DNA from: Merluccius polli
Lineage: Eukaryota; Chordata; Actinopteri; Gadiformes; Merlucciidae
Reading direction: 5' to 3'
Length of the DNA stretch: 64,000 nucleotides
Assembly: GCA_030340625.1 (NCBI GenBank)
Contig: JAOPHQ010005200.1
Coordinates: 1-64,000, forward strand
The first letter of the stretch is position 1. Every line of letters starts with the position of its first letter. The translations under genes and the position numbers were made by a program. Under the pieces are notes generated by a model that worked only from the letters and a program-made list of their open reading frames with translations, was not told where the DNA came from and searched no databases. Positions 56,676 through 64,000 of the stretch are shown here, one piece after another.

Positions 56676-57350
56676 CTCGGTGATCGGCATGTTAAATTTT
56701 CCAATTGTATAAGTGGCAATATTTGAGTTTGTATTGATAATATATATTTATATATGTGACCAGGTATAACACAGATAGATAACATAGATAGTATAGAGAG
56801 AGGATATTCAACTATTGTATTTTATCATCTCTAACTAATCCTTACCTCTTCTCAATAGACTGATTTCCATCTTTAAACCGAGCAGGTGGATCCATAGACT
56901 GGTCACTCTTCATGGAGACACAGCTGGGTCCAGGGGAGTCTGCTCTCTCCTGCTGGACTCTTCTAGAAATACAAGAAGCAGGATTAATGGACATTCGATA
57001 GATACTATATCTTTATAATGTCTGATAAATCCTTACCTCTTCTCAACAGACTGATTTCCATCTTTAAATTGAGGAGGATGATCCATAGACCAGTCACTCT
57101 TCATGGAGACACAGCTGGGTCCAGGGGAGTCTGCTCTCTCCTGCTGCTCTGGGCTTCAACACAACACACACACAGCTTTTACTCAGACTAATGATGGTGT
57201 GATGATATATCACTGCTGAGCTCTGAGATGGACAACAGTCACACACAGTTAGAGATCCTCTTCTTACCTCTTAGCTCTGCTGTGGCGGCCATGTTCCCCA
57301 GACAGAGTGGTTTTAGAGGGAGGACCCCCCTCCTCTGTCTCCTCATCCAT
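40284..57350 (-). CDS. NLRC3-like FISNA-NACHT-LRR-B30.2 receptor, copy B (complete)
   Basis: Fourteen exons: 57268-57350, 57037-57153, 56846-56962, 55316-55432, 53882-53998, 50755-51074, 48676-50458, 47601-47774, 47209-47382, 46817-46990, 46413-46586, 46057-46233, 43841-43887, 40284-40837. They total 4128 nt and give a predicted 1375-residue cytosolic NLR with every phase consistent. Approximate residues: start segment 1-27, four repeats 28-183, charged linker 184-290, FISNA-NACHT and winged helix 291-885 (Walker A GVAGIGKT about 388-395, Walker B FILDGLDEC about 461-469), LRRs 885-1176, PRY-SPRY 1193-1375. The family belongs to the large fish-specific NLR group, presumed intracellular sensors or regulators of immune signalling; the ligand is unknown. 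There is no PYD or CARD-like death domain. Confidence 0.93.
41240..41420. repeat. (ATC)n trinucleotide tract
   Basis: About 60 units of CAT/ATC with CCG and CAC interruptions, in the last NLR intron. Homopolymer-like open frames here are not genes. Confidence 0.95.
41766..42058. repeat. 87-bp minisatellite (3.3 units)
   Basis: CTGGAAATGAAGTGTTCATA starts recur at 41785, 41872, 41959 and 42046. The 87-bp length is a multiple of three, so open frames run through on both strands; they contain only TACA-rich low-complexity residues. Confidence 0.93.
42340..42860. repeat. AT-rich low-complexity region with (AAT)n tracts
   Basis: Interrupted ATA/ATT/TAA trinucleotide runs, ending in an (ATA)n run at about 42828-42855. 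No gene. Confidence 0.85.
42878..42891 (-). promoter_or_regulatory. Candidate CTCF-type site
   Basis: On the minus strand CCACTAGGGGGCAC fits the CTCF core consensus at every position. It lies in the last intron of the NLR gene. Confidence 0.35.
42900..43840. other. Unassigned intron sequence
   Basis: Unique sequence within the intron between the 47-nt and PRY-SPRY exons. No gene or repeat recognised apart from a short GGCC-rich palindrome near 43600-43622. Confidence 0.5.
43841..43887 (-). CDS. 47-nt linker exon between LRR and B30.2, copy B gene
   Basis: It encodes VEHGGVGRLRPALKK plus one base that completes TAT (tyrosine) with the next exon, giving KKYACGLTLDP, the usual fish NLR junction. 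Acceptor CCCCCCAGT region, donor AAGT|GTAAGT. The 47-nt length is exactly what is needed to join a phase-2 LRR exon to the phase-1 PRY-SPRY exon. Confidence 0.88.
44513..46028. mobile_element. Non-autonomous inverted-repeat element (MITE-like), copy B
   Basis: The ends CAGTACGTTTACATG and its inverse CATGTAAACGTACTG are both intact here. It has the same inner foldback and two ~335-bp blocks, and an (AAC)12 run at 45720-45755 that is short and interrupted in copy A. It lies in the intron between the terminal LRR and the linker exon. Confidence 0.65.
44752..44910. other. Long foldback inside the MITE, copy B
   Basis: Arms of about 75 bases pair almost perfectly around CTGCTCTGCC. The copy-B version lacks the one-base bulges seen in copy A. 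Confidence 0.78.
46057..46233 (-). CDS. Terminal LRR exon, copy B gene
   Basis: 177 nt, phase 2, open. It reads LSGCMVTQEGCASLASALSS, HLRELDLSYNHPAGDSGV, EDPGWRLDTL. This is the distinct last LRR type that precedes the B30.2 part in fish NLRs. Acceptor (TG)nTAG|G, donor CTCAG|GTATGG. Confidence 0.93.
46236..46287. repeat. (AC)n microsatellite at the terminal LRR acceptor, copy B
   Basis: 26 AC units. On the coding strand (TG)26 leads straight into the TAG acceptor. Confidence 0.95.
46413..46586 (-). CDS. LRR exon 4, copy B gene
   Basis: 174 nt, phase 2, open. It has the LSERGCEALASVLSS and LRELDLSTNDLQDSG core and begins LNGCHL, unlike the LNGCNL of the other three. Confidence 0.93.
46817..46990 (-). 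CDS. LRR exon 3, copy B gene
   Basis: 174 nt, phase 2, open. It starts 404 bp from exon 4 and 392 bp from exon 2, with near-identical intron sequence between. Confidence 0.94.
47209..47382 (-). CDS. LRR exon 2, copy B gene
   Basis: 174 nt, phase 2, open. It carries LRTNDL where the other exons have LSTNDL. Confidence 0.94.
47601..47774 (-). CDS. LRR exon 1, copy B gene
   Basis: 174 nt, phase 2, open, the first LRR after NACHT. It has VKRLSAGL where the other LRR exons have VKLLSAGL. Confidence 0.94.
48014..48675 (-). repeat. 92-bp minisatellite carrying splice-donor copies, copy B
   Basis: Seven intronic units, same count and variant order as copy A (GTGGTG, GTGTTG, GTGATG classes), ending at the NACHT exon donor at 48676. 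Every unit contains ACATCTCT|GTAGGTTCAC on the minus strand. Confidence 0.95.
48676..50458 (-). CDS. FISNA-NACHT-winged helix exon, copy B gene
   Basis: 1783 nt, fully open. In order: FISNA (CQQKLKSHLKEKTQRVFEG, LNEIYTEIFITEG, HEVRLIETASRKPA), NACHT Walker A GVAGIGKT, FTFPFTFRELNLL, Walker B FILDGLDEC, sensor ARIWITTRPAA, VRGFTDPQKKEYFRKRF, HIPVFCW, then the winged-helix landmark FVHLSFQEFLAALYVF. The NACHT module binds ATP and drives oligomerisation in NLRs. Acceptor TTCATTCAG|AA, donor CATCTCT|GTAGGT. The residue after the exon in read-through is a stop. Confidence 0.97.
50755..51074 (-). CDS. Charged linker exon before FISNA, copy B gene
   Basis: 320 nt, open. It begins PAGRESRTDASDVLSEFRVK, then FSLMFVLLQRAEEDAHAFL and DKELKKLWRGHFPDYPQCSE, an acidic run, and LKQLKQEELAHSLQS. 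Helical and charged, this segment links the N-terminal repeats to FISNA. The 5' boundary rests on acceptor CTTCCCTCTGTAG|A, which preserves phase; a shorter exon starting nearer the LLQRAEED stretch is the alternative. Confidence 0.82.
51247..51558. repeat. (AC)n and (TG)n microsatellites in the NLR intron, copy B
   Basis: An AC tract 51247-51296 and a TG tract 51486-51558, the counterparts of 7146-7457. Confidence 0.9.
51698..52948. mobile_element. hAT-type non-autonomous element with 8-bp target duplication, copy B
   Basis: Same element as 7596-8861, flanked by CATTCCAT at 51690-51697 and 52949-52956. The poly-G run and 18-bp GC-rich repeats are at 52251-52374. Confidence 0.88.
52251..52374. 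repeat. Poly-G run and 18-bp GC-rich repeats, copy B
   Basis: About 26 consecutive G, then four regular 18-bp units GCGGACCTATGTCCCGCG. Confidence 0.88.
52981..53863. mobile_element. Second hAT-type non-autonomous element, copy B
   Basis: Same ends and imperfect 8-bp duplication as 8894-9615. It is 161 bp longer because the internal 32-bp tandem repeat (53041-53264) has seven units instead of two. Confidence 0.8.
53041..53264. repeat. 32-bp tandem repeat (7 units), copy B
   Basis: Unit CGAGTCCGAGTCGAGTCCCT plus ATTGATCCACAT. Copy A has two units at 8960-9023. Confidence 0.95.
53882..53998 (-). CDS. 39-residue N-terminal repeat exon 4, copy B gene
   Basis: 117 nt, phase 2. Core RVQQERADSPGPSC and VSMKSDWSMDQP, tail FNFKDGNQSVEE. 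It starts 19 bp from the end of the hAT-type element at 53863. Confidence 0.92.
54618..54710 (-). pseudogene. Decayed N-terminal repeat exon in intron (first unit), copy B
   Basis: Same dead exon as 10370-10466 with a further 4-base loss (ACACGGGTAC instead of ACACGGCCGGGTAC). Confidence 0.72.
55038..55139. repeat. (TG)n microsatellites, first unit, copy B
   Basis: Two TG tracts with the TTAGGGTAGC spacer. Confidence 0.9.
55316..55432 (-). CDS. 39-residue N-terminal repeat exon 3, copy B gene
   Basis: 117 nt, phase 2. VSMKSDWSMDHP and tail ANFKDGNQSVEK. It starts 1434 bp from exon 4. Confidence 0.92.
56052..56149 (-). pseudogene. Decayed N-terminal repeat exon in intron (second unit), copy B
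   Basis: Reads RVQ.RADSVPG, VSMKSGWSIDNP after a normal acceptor. No donor. Identical in this part to both copy-A versions. Confidence 0.74.
56476..56674. repeat. Block of (TG)n microsatellites, second unit, copy B
   Basis: TG tracts separated by TTAGGGTAGC spacers, the counterpart of 12236-12430. Confidence 0.9.
56846..56962 (-). CDS. 39-residue N-terminal repeat exon 2, copy B gene
   Basis: 117 nt, phase 2, intact here (frameshifted in copy A). VSMKSDQSMDPPARFKDGNQ. Confidence 0.92.
57037..57153 (-). CDS. 39-residue N-terminal repeat exon 1, copy B gene
   Basis: 117 nt, phase 2. PEQQERADSPGPSC, VSMKSDWSMDHPPQFKDGNQ. Its acceptor TTGAAG lacks the usual TTCTAG seen at repeats 2 and 4. Confidence 0.88.
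57268..57350 (-). CDS. NLR start-codon exon, copy B gene
   Basis: 83 coding nt from ATG at 57348-57350. Encodes MDEETEEGGPPSKTTLSGEH and GRHSRAK, then AG|GTAAGA. This acidic opening with PPSK..LSGEH is the usual start of fish NLRC3-like proteins. No death-fold domain. Confidence 0.9.
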
Positions 57351-57384
57351 AGTAGACTGGACACCTGGACACACACACTATAGT

Positions 57385-57386
<2 letters not shown>

Positions 57387-57426
<40 letters not shown>
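57387..57426. repeat. (AC)n microsatellite upstream of NLR start, copy B
   Basis: About 20 AC units 37 bp upstream of the ATG, in the 5' flank or 5' UTR. Confidence 0.9.
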
Positions 57427-57428
<2 letters not shown>

Positions 57429-58104
57429 CTGTGTAAAGTGCTTCCTGATAATAACAGGACGCTATAATAAATGTAATGTGGCTCTGGGATCTCCAAAAGA
57501 CAGAAGTCACATCTCTACACAAACTCAACAGCATTTCTAAAAGGTTGGAAACTAACGGACGTAAAAGAGTTGAAAGGGTTAAAGAGTGAGGAAGTCAACG
57601 TTTAGTGTTTAAAACCAGAGAAAGCAGCTGAATGTTGGAGTCTGTAATATAAGGCCTCTAAGTGTCCACATAGAGAGTATATGGACAATATTAGACAGTA
57701 AAAGTAGAAAGTCTGCTCAACACGAACTTTATTTTAAGGCTGTGAAAGTGAAAGTAAAAAAAACGGAACCAGATGGCGAACTATTGGATATGTTTAGGGC
57801 GTTGTTTTCATTTAAATACATATGAAATACTTTCCTCAATGTTTATCGTATGTGTGCTTTAAAATCTCCAATAATAATAATAATAATAATACATATAAGC
57901 GAGTCGTAGACGTATGAGGAAGTGAGCCGTCTTTGTTGTTCAGTGGATTAAGGACGTTTCAGTTCATTAATTAATATGAATTAATATGTTAGTACTTTAA
58001 TATTAGATCATAGAGGTGTATATGAAGAACAATAGTAAAGTGTAGAGATCGTAGGAAGCCTACCTTTATTTCCTCCGAGTTACAAGAAGGAGCCGACGGA
58101 GTGA
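57427..58104. other. NLR 5' flank, no assigned elements
   Basis: Presumed promoter side of the copy-B gene. No TATA box or CpG-rich block could be assigned; an (AAT)n run lies at 57872-57892. Confidence 0.4.
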
Positions 58105-58274
58105 CGAGAGAGAGGAAGAGGAGGGGGAGAGAGAGGAAGAGGAGGGGGAGAGAGAGGAAGAGGAGGGGGAGAGAGAGGAAGAGGAGGGAGAGAGAGAGGG
58201 GAGGGAGGGGGAGAGAGAGGAAGAGGAGGGGGAGAGAGAGAGGAAGAGGAGGGGAGAGAGAGAGGGGGGGGGAG
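58105..58274. repeat. Purine-only (GA)n tract upstream of NLR, copy B
   Basis: About 170 bp of G and A only, with GAGAGAGGAAGAGGAGGGG units. More regular than the copy-A tract. Confidence 0.93.
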
Positions 58275-58318
58275 ACACACACACAACTCTTACTTTTGTT
58301 TCTTTCTTTTTTTTAATC

Positions 58319-58864
58319 TACGGAGCCCCTCTGGTGACAAAAAAGTATTCCGTGTCCACGAATGAATAACTTGTGGGAACGAGATCCTATTCCGCGGCCA
58401 CGACTTGTTTACTGCGTGGGGACGAATTGGCCACGAATTAATAATAACACGTGACCACAAGAAATGTCAGTCACGCCATCAGTGAGACTGTTGACTTTCT
58501 GGCATCAGTAGCTTCAGCCGACATGGACAAGTTTGATCTGAGTTGTATGTTAATCTCGGGATGAATGATTGTGATATCCTTCAGTCCCTTGCGGTTAGGA
58601 GTCATTGTGAGCAAGAGACACTTAATTCGGCTGCTCAAAGAGCTCAGCTCACCCGTAGACAACATGCTGACCTCGGGGATCCGTCCACCTGGACTTCAAC
58701 CATCTCGTGGCCACAAGTTATTCATTTGTGGCCACCTAATAATCATCTCGTCCCCACGCAGTAAACAAGTCGTGGCCACGGAATAGGATCTCGTTCCCAC
58801 AAGTTATTCAGTCGTGGACACGGAATTGTCTTTTTTCCACCTATGTCACCAGAGGGGCTCCGTA
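58319..58864. mobile_element. 547-bp-type element with ~100-bp inverted repeats, copy B
   Basis: Same TACGGAGCCCCTCTGGTGAC ends as 14078-14624, 546 bp here. Confidence 0.85.
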
Positions 58865-59053
58865 AAAATCAAATCTTAATATTCTTCATCTTTTTTTAAT
58901 AAACGTTTAATACATTTAATACCCAGATTGTATTTTTGAAAAACGGAAGTTTCCACAGCTGCAGTACTTTCCCAATTGTCTCAAAGTATTTACCATAAAG
59001 TCGGCAATAAGGCGCACCTGAAAATGTCGAGAGCTCTACCGCGCAGGCGCAGA

Positions 59054-59119
59054 TAGCATGCTAGCGGGATAGCATGCTAGAGGGTTAGCATGCTAGAGGG
59101 TTAGCATGCTAGAGGGTTA
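59054..59119. repeat. 17-bp repeat with AGCATGCT palindrome, copy B
   Basis: Four units, one more than copy A. Confidence 0.85.
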
Positions 59120-59456
59120 ATAGAGCAATGAACTGTCAGCGCATTTAATTAATCACACCTTAATTAATCATACGTGTCGCTATGATAAAGTGTAATATTA
59201 TTACCACTAAATACGGCCAATAGTGCGGTAATGTTAAATCTTACTTGTGGAAAGTAATCCCGCGATTTCTATTTCCCGCCGTCCGCTCATTCGAGCGGGA
59301 ATCCGCTGAGCAGCAGCTCGGCGTCCATGTTGTCTTCTCCTGCCCCTCCCCCCCCACCACTCCAAGATGGCCGCCCAACGGCTCCGCCACAGCAGCCAAT
59401 GGTCCGTTAGCATTGGCGGCCACTGCATCCGTCCGTTGGCGCATCCCATTGACTTA

Positions 59457-62218
59457 TGCTGCGTTCGACGGCATATGGGATGTGGGACTTATCCGACCTC
59501 CAACTAAGAAAAGTGCACTGGAATGACTGTCGAAGTGGAACCTCCAACTGGTGAAGTCGGGGGGTCGAGCCATAGACATACTGTATATACATGTATATAT
59601 GTCTATGGTTCGACCCCCCGACTTCGCCACAATTACGTCGGAGCAAAATGGCGGCGCCCATGGAATCACACGTTGTGAGAACGAATAGGCTATAAACTTT
59701 ACTTTTCTGAGTGTAGGGTTGTTTTAGACAACTTGTTTTAACACAACTTGTTTTTCATATTATGGCGTGAAATTATGTCGTTATTCTGTTAGCATGAAGA
59801 TATGTAAATATACCTTAGCGATACGGCTTTCATACGGCGCCAGAACATCTCTAACACCGCCATATATCGTTACCCAGTGCTGACAATATGTTAATCAATG
59901 TGTTATTGATACAATTGTAATAATTCCTCTAAAGAGACTGCGGTCGTCCATGTTTTCTGTTTATGTGGCGGGGTATGAAAAAATGGAGCCGACAACGCCA
60001 CCTAGGGTGGTTGTTACCTAGGAATTCACCAATACACTCCAACTTTGCAGTTGGCAACACAGGTCCAAAGCATTGAGGGCGGAGACGTGAATAAATAAAT
60101 ATATCTTTTATTTATGGTACAAATGACACATGAAATTAAAAAGAGGTTAAGTAATCAGACCCAGAGGCAATCAGTTGGGGAAAGGTATACCGGGGTATGG
60201 TGAGGGTGGCCCGAAATCAACTGGACAAATAATAATGGTAAATAACGATAATAAGTCACTCCCTCAGTACCATACACCGGATAGGCTGCCAACACTGACG
60301 GACAGCAGAAAGAGAGGAGGTATCTCACACCCAAACGTAGACACACTCACTTCAAGCCCGTAGTCACTGCACACCAGGAGTCACTGCACACTAGTCACTG
60401 CACACTAGGTTACGGCACTGCACACCAATACACACCAAATAGAGAGGAATGAGGAAGACCCACCACCTAGAGTCTGCAAACCACCCGTGTCAGCAAACAG
60501 TTTCCTGTCATGGAGAGAGAGAGAGAGATCAACAATAGTCCAATTGAGGGCGGAGGGCCACCCAATGATTTGCTAGCAGTGATATACTGGGATGCTAGGC
60601 TAATAAAGCCAGGGGAATGGTAGGGGAGGCATACAAATGCATGCGCACACATGTAACCGGCCTCATTCAAACAGCCTCCATCATGTGAAGACGGAGAAGT
60701 AGGACACAGGGTTGATCTCCACTCAAGCACTTTTATTTTCTCGGTGACCCACAGTGACCCACCTGTGTCACACAGAAACAGTAGGGGGCACAGCCGCCGT
60801 CAGATACACTTGTGGGAACCTGAACACAACGTGGTCGGATGAGATATATCAACGGGCATCCCACACATCGGCTGACACTACCCCCCACCCTCGCAATGTA
60901 CATTGTCATCCATCGTATAAAACACATTTTAATGACAGTATGGCGGCAATATATACAATTAAACAGAATAGTATCAACATATGACACAGGAGCCACGAGG
61001 AGCGCGACTCACCAATTATCCGGTTGACAACAGACAACCGGACGTTGCGTCAACCGGCGTTACAGACACAGCGCGAACTCCCAAGACTTTTCAAAATAAA
61101 ACACAAACACCACAACGGGTAATACCATAAAACTAAACCAATAAATGAATTGGGGCGGAATCTATAATACAACATACAACACTTGTTACACACATACACA
61201 CACAGTTGTAATGGGGGTGAGTGGAACAAGCAGAAAATAAACGTTTACAATGCTTGGAAGGTAGCCTACCAGCCTGCTAGGCTACCAGCAGGAACACAGT
61301 AAGTCAACTGATACACAAAAAATAATAGGGAACCAGAAAGAAACAAAAATGACACACTTTAACCACAGCAAATAAGGATAGCAACCTTGCTATGGCGGCT
61401 AACAGCTCGTTGCTATTCAGCCTCAAAGGACAAGACAATGAAACACTTAAGAAACAGGAAAACAACACGTGTTTTGCCGGAGACAAAAACAGCAGCCCTT
61501 TGTGATGGTGATGACCAGTCTTCTGATGGCCAAGCCCTTAATGCTCCGTGAGACCGGCAGTCTCTGCAAAGGTAAAAGTATTACAGTTACTCTATAATCC
61601 CCCCCCTATTGATTAGTAAAACTGTGTCTGTATTCGCGCATACCTACCAGGTTGCCTGATGCAGCTATCCCAACTGTGATTCAGCTAGATGGACCGACGG
61701 TTGTACCCACCACCTAAAATGCTGACAACCAAGCCGACCGATCACTATGAGTGAGCTAACAGCAGCTATATTGCACCAAAATAGCACAGCAACATTGACA
61801 AAAGAGCTTACCTTCCAGCCACACACACGAGCTCGCCCCGCAGGAGTGGAAATGAGAACCGGGAAGTATGAGCTCACTCTATAAGAGTAGCACTTCGTAG
61901 GTCATATACAAAGACTCTGCCGCTACGAGCCACACCACTCAATGGACGAGAGACAGCTCGCACAACCAACCTGTGGGCTGCACCGCCACGGAATGACAAG
62001 TCCCTGGGAAGAGATCAACGTGTGCTTCCAGGAAGCCGCTGCAATTCATTTATACACGTGACCCAAATCAACCCATTCATTCACGCTGCGTCTCTCCAGT
62101 CACGTGACTGACGTAGCTACAATCACATTCCACTTCAATGACCTGGAACGCTTTGAAGTAGGAGGTAGTAGACTTCAGGAAGGATAACTCCCACATCCCA
62201 TTGCCGTCGAACGCAGCA
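59457..62218. mobile_element. 2.76-kb non-autonomous Harbinger-like element, copy B
   Basis: 2762 bp, essentially identical to 15201-17961, with TTA on both sides. Confidence 0.75.
59550..59628. other. Strong hairpin, copy B
   Basis: Same hairpin as 15294-15371. The loop is two bases longer and the C run one shorter, which makes the arms match better. Confidence 0.75.
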
Positions 62219-62229
62219 TTAGAATGGGG

Positions 62230-64000
62230 CGGAGCCGTTAGCTATGAACTGTTAGCTGAGCCGTTAGCTATGAACTGTTAGCTGAGCCGTTAGCTATGAA
62301 CTGTTAGCTGAACAGTTAGCTATGAACTGTTAGCTGAACAGTTAGCTATGAACTGTTAGCTGAGCCGTTAGCTATGAACTGTTAGCTGAACAGTTAGCTA
62401 TGAACTGTTAGCTGAACAGTTAGCTATGAACTGTTAGCTGAGCAGTTAGCTATGAACTGTTAGCTGAACAGTTAGCTATGAACTGTTAGCTGAGCAGTTA
62501 GCTATGAACGGTTAGCTGAACAGTTAGCTATGAACTGTTAGCTGAGCAGTTAGCTATGAACTGTTAGCTGAACAGTTAGCTATGAACTGTTAGCTGAACA
62601 GTTAGCTATGAACTGTTAGCTGAACAGTTAGCTATGAACTGTTAGCTGAACAGTTAGCTATGAACTGTTAGCTGAGCAGTTAGCTATGAACTGTTAGCTG
62701 AACAGTTAGCTATGAACTGTTAGCTGAACAGTTAGCTATGAACTGTTAGCTGAACAGTTAGCTATGAACTGTTAGCTGAACAGTTAGCTATGAACTGTTA
62801 GCTGAGCCGTTAGCTATGAACTGTTAGCTGAACAGTTAGCTATGAACTGTTAGCTGAACAGTTGTCTATGAACTGTTAGCTGAACAGTTAGCTATGAACT
62901 GTTAGCTGAGCCGTTAGCTATGAACTGTTAGCTGAGCCGTTAGCTATGAACTGTTAGCTGAACAGTTAGCTATGAACTGTTAGCTGAGCAGTTAGCTATG
63001 AACTGTTAGCTGAACAGTTAGCTATGAACTGTTAGCTGAACAGTTAGCTATGAACTGTTAGCTGAACAGTTAGCTATGAACTGTTAGCTGAACAGTTAGC
63101 TATGAACTGTTAGCTGAGCCGTTAGCTATGAACTGTTAGCTGAACAGTTAGCTATGAACTGTTAGCTGAACAGTTAGCTATGAACTGTTAGCTGAACAGT
63201 TAGCTATGAACTGTTAGCTGAGCCGTTAGCTATGAACTGTTAGCTGAGCCGTTAGCTATGAACTGTTAGCTGAACAGTTAGCTATGAACTGTTAGCTGAG
63301 CAGTTAGCTATGAACTGTTAGCTGAACAGTTAGCTATGAACTGTAGCTAACTGAACAGTTAGCTATGAACTGTTAGCTGAGCCGTTAGCTATGAACTGTT
63401 AGCTGAGCCGTTAGCTATGAACTGTTAGCTGAACAGTTAGCTATGAACTGTTAGCTGAGCAGTTAGCTATGAACTGTTAGCTGAACAGTTAGCTATGAAC
63501 TGTTAGCTGAACAGTTAGCTATGAACTGTTAGCTGAACAGTTAGCTATGAACTGTTAGCTGAACAGTTAGCTATGAACTGTTAGCTGAGCCGTTAGCTAT
63601 GAACTGTTAGCTGAGCAGTTAGCTATGAACGGTTAGCTGAACAGTTAGCTATGAACTGTTAGCTGAGCAGTTAGCTATGAACGGTTAGCTGAACAGTTAG
63701 CTATGAACTGTTAGCTGAGCAGTTAGCTATGAACTGTTAGCTGAACAGTTAGCTATGAACTGTTAGCTGAACAGTTAGCTATGAACTGTTAGCTGAACAG
63801 TTAGCTATGAACTGTTAGCCGAGCAGTTAGCTATGAACTGTTAGCTGAACAGTTAGCTATGAACTGTTAGCTGAACAGTTGTCTATTAACTGTTAGCTGA
63901 ACAGTTAGCTATGAACTGTTAGCTGAACAGTTACCTATGAACTGTTAGCTGAACAGTTAGCTATGAACTGTTAGCTGAACAGTTAGCTATGAACTGTTAG
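62230..64000. repeat. 26-bp minisatellite array, copy B (cut by window end)
   Basis: About 68 units visible. The order of GCC/ACA/GCA variants and of the rare units matches copy A to near the window end, where one unit has GTTACCTATG. Confidence 0.97.

Larger units (their letters stand above)
44128..64000. repeat. Copy B of the 44-kb tandem segmental duplication (right end cut)
   Basis: It begins at the base that matches window position 1 and runs to the window end inside the 26-bp minisatellite. Since copy A starts at the window edge, similarity probably extends further left of 44128, so this is not the true breakpoint. Confidence 0.95.

Overview
This is a window of teleost fish nuclear DNA, probably percomorph. 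The evidence is spliced genes with GT-AG introns, fish-type NLR immune receptor exons (FISNA-NACHT, LRR, PRY-SPRY), many hAT and PIF/Harbinger elements, a CR1/L2-like LINE, an old retrovirus remnant, and abundant (AC)n tracts and minisatellites. No bacterial operons, CRISPR arrays or structured RNA genes were found.

Layout. The window start (1 to about 19,743) is repeated from 44,128 to the window end at 64,000, in the same order and orientation, with an offset of 44.1 to 44.26 kb. The window is therefore one full period plus part of the next of a 44-kb tandem duplication, or of an assembly duplication. Each copy carries one NLR gene on the minus strand. Copy B is complete in the window: 14 exons read from 57,350 down to 40,284. 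All intron phases agree and the exon lengths sum to 4,128 nt, which is 1,375 codons plus a stop. The order is start exon, four 39-residue repeat exons, a charged linker exon, one large FISNA-NACHT exon, four near-identical 174-bp LRR exons, a terminal LRR exon, a 47-nt linker exon and a PRY-SPRY exon. Copy A (13,108 down to 1,941, continuing off the left edge) has the same exons but several single-base frameshifts, so it is either a pseudogene or poorly polished sequence.

Between gene A's 5' end (13.1 kb) and gene B's 3' end (40.3 kb) there is no recognisable host gene. In order this stretch holds a purine tract, a 547-bp inverted-repeat element, a 2.76-kb Harbinger-like element with TTA target duplication, a 2.8-kb array of 26-bp repeats, a retroviral pol remnant split by a retroposon tail and by a hAT element with an 8-bp target duplication, a two-gene PIF/Harbinger transposon (Myb-like gene plus transposase), a LINE fragment, five further minisatellites and a 2-kb hAT-type element.

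The most interesting structures are in the NLR gene. Its NACHT exon ends in a 5' splice site that is itself the edge of a 92-bp minisatellite, so seven more copies of the same splice donor follow in the intron, each giving an immediate stop if read through. The short N-terminal exons sit in a 1.44-kb tandem unit that also carries a decayed copy of the same exon. Two hAT-type insertions next to one of these exons are dated by empty paralogous sites in the same gene.
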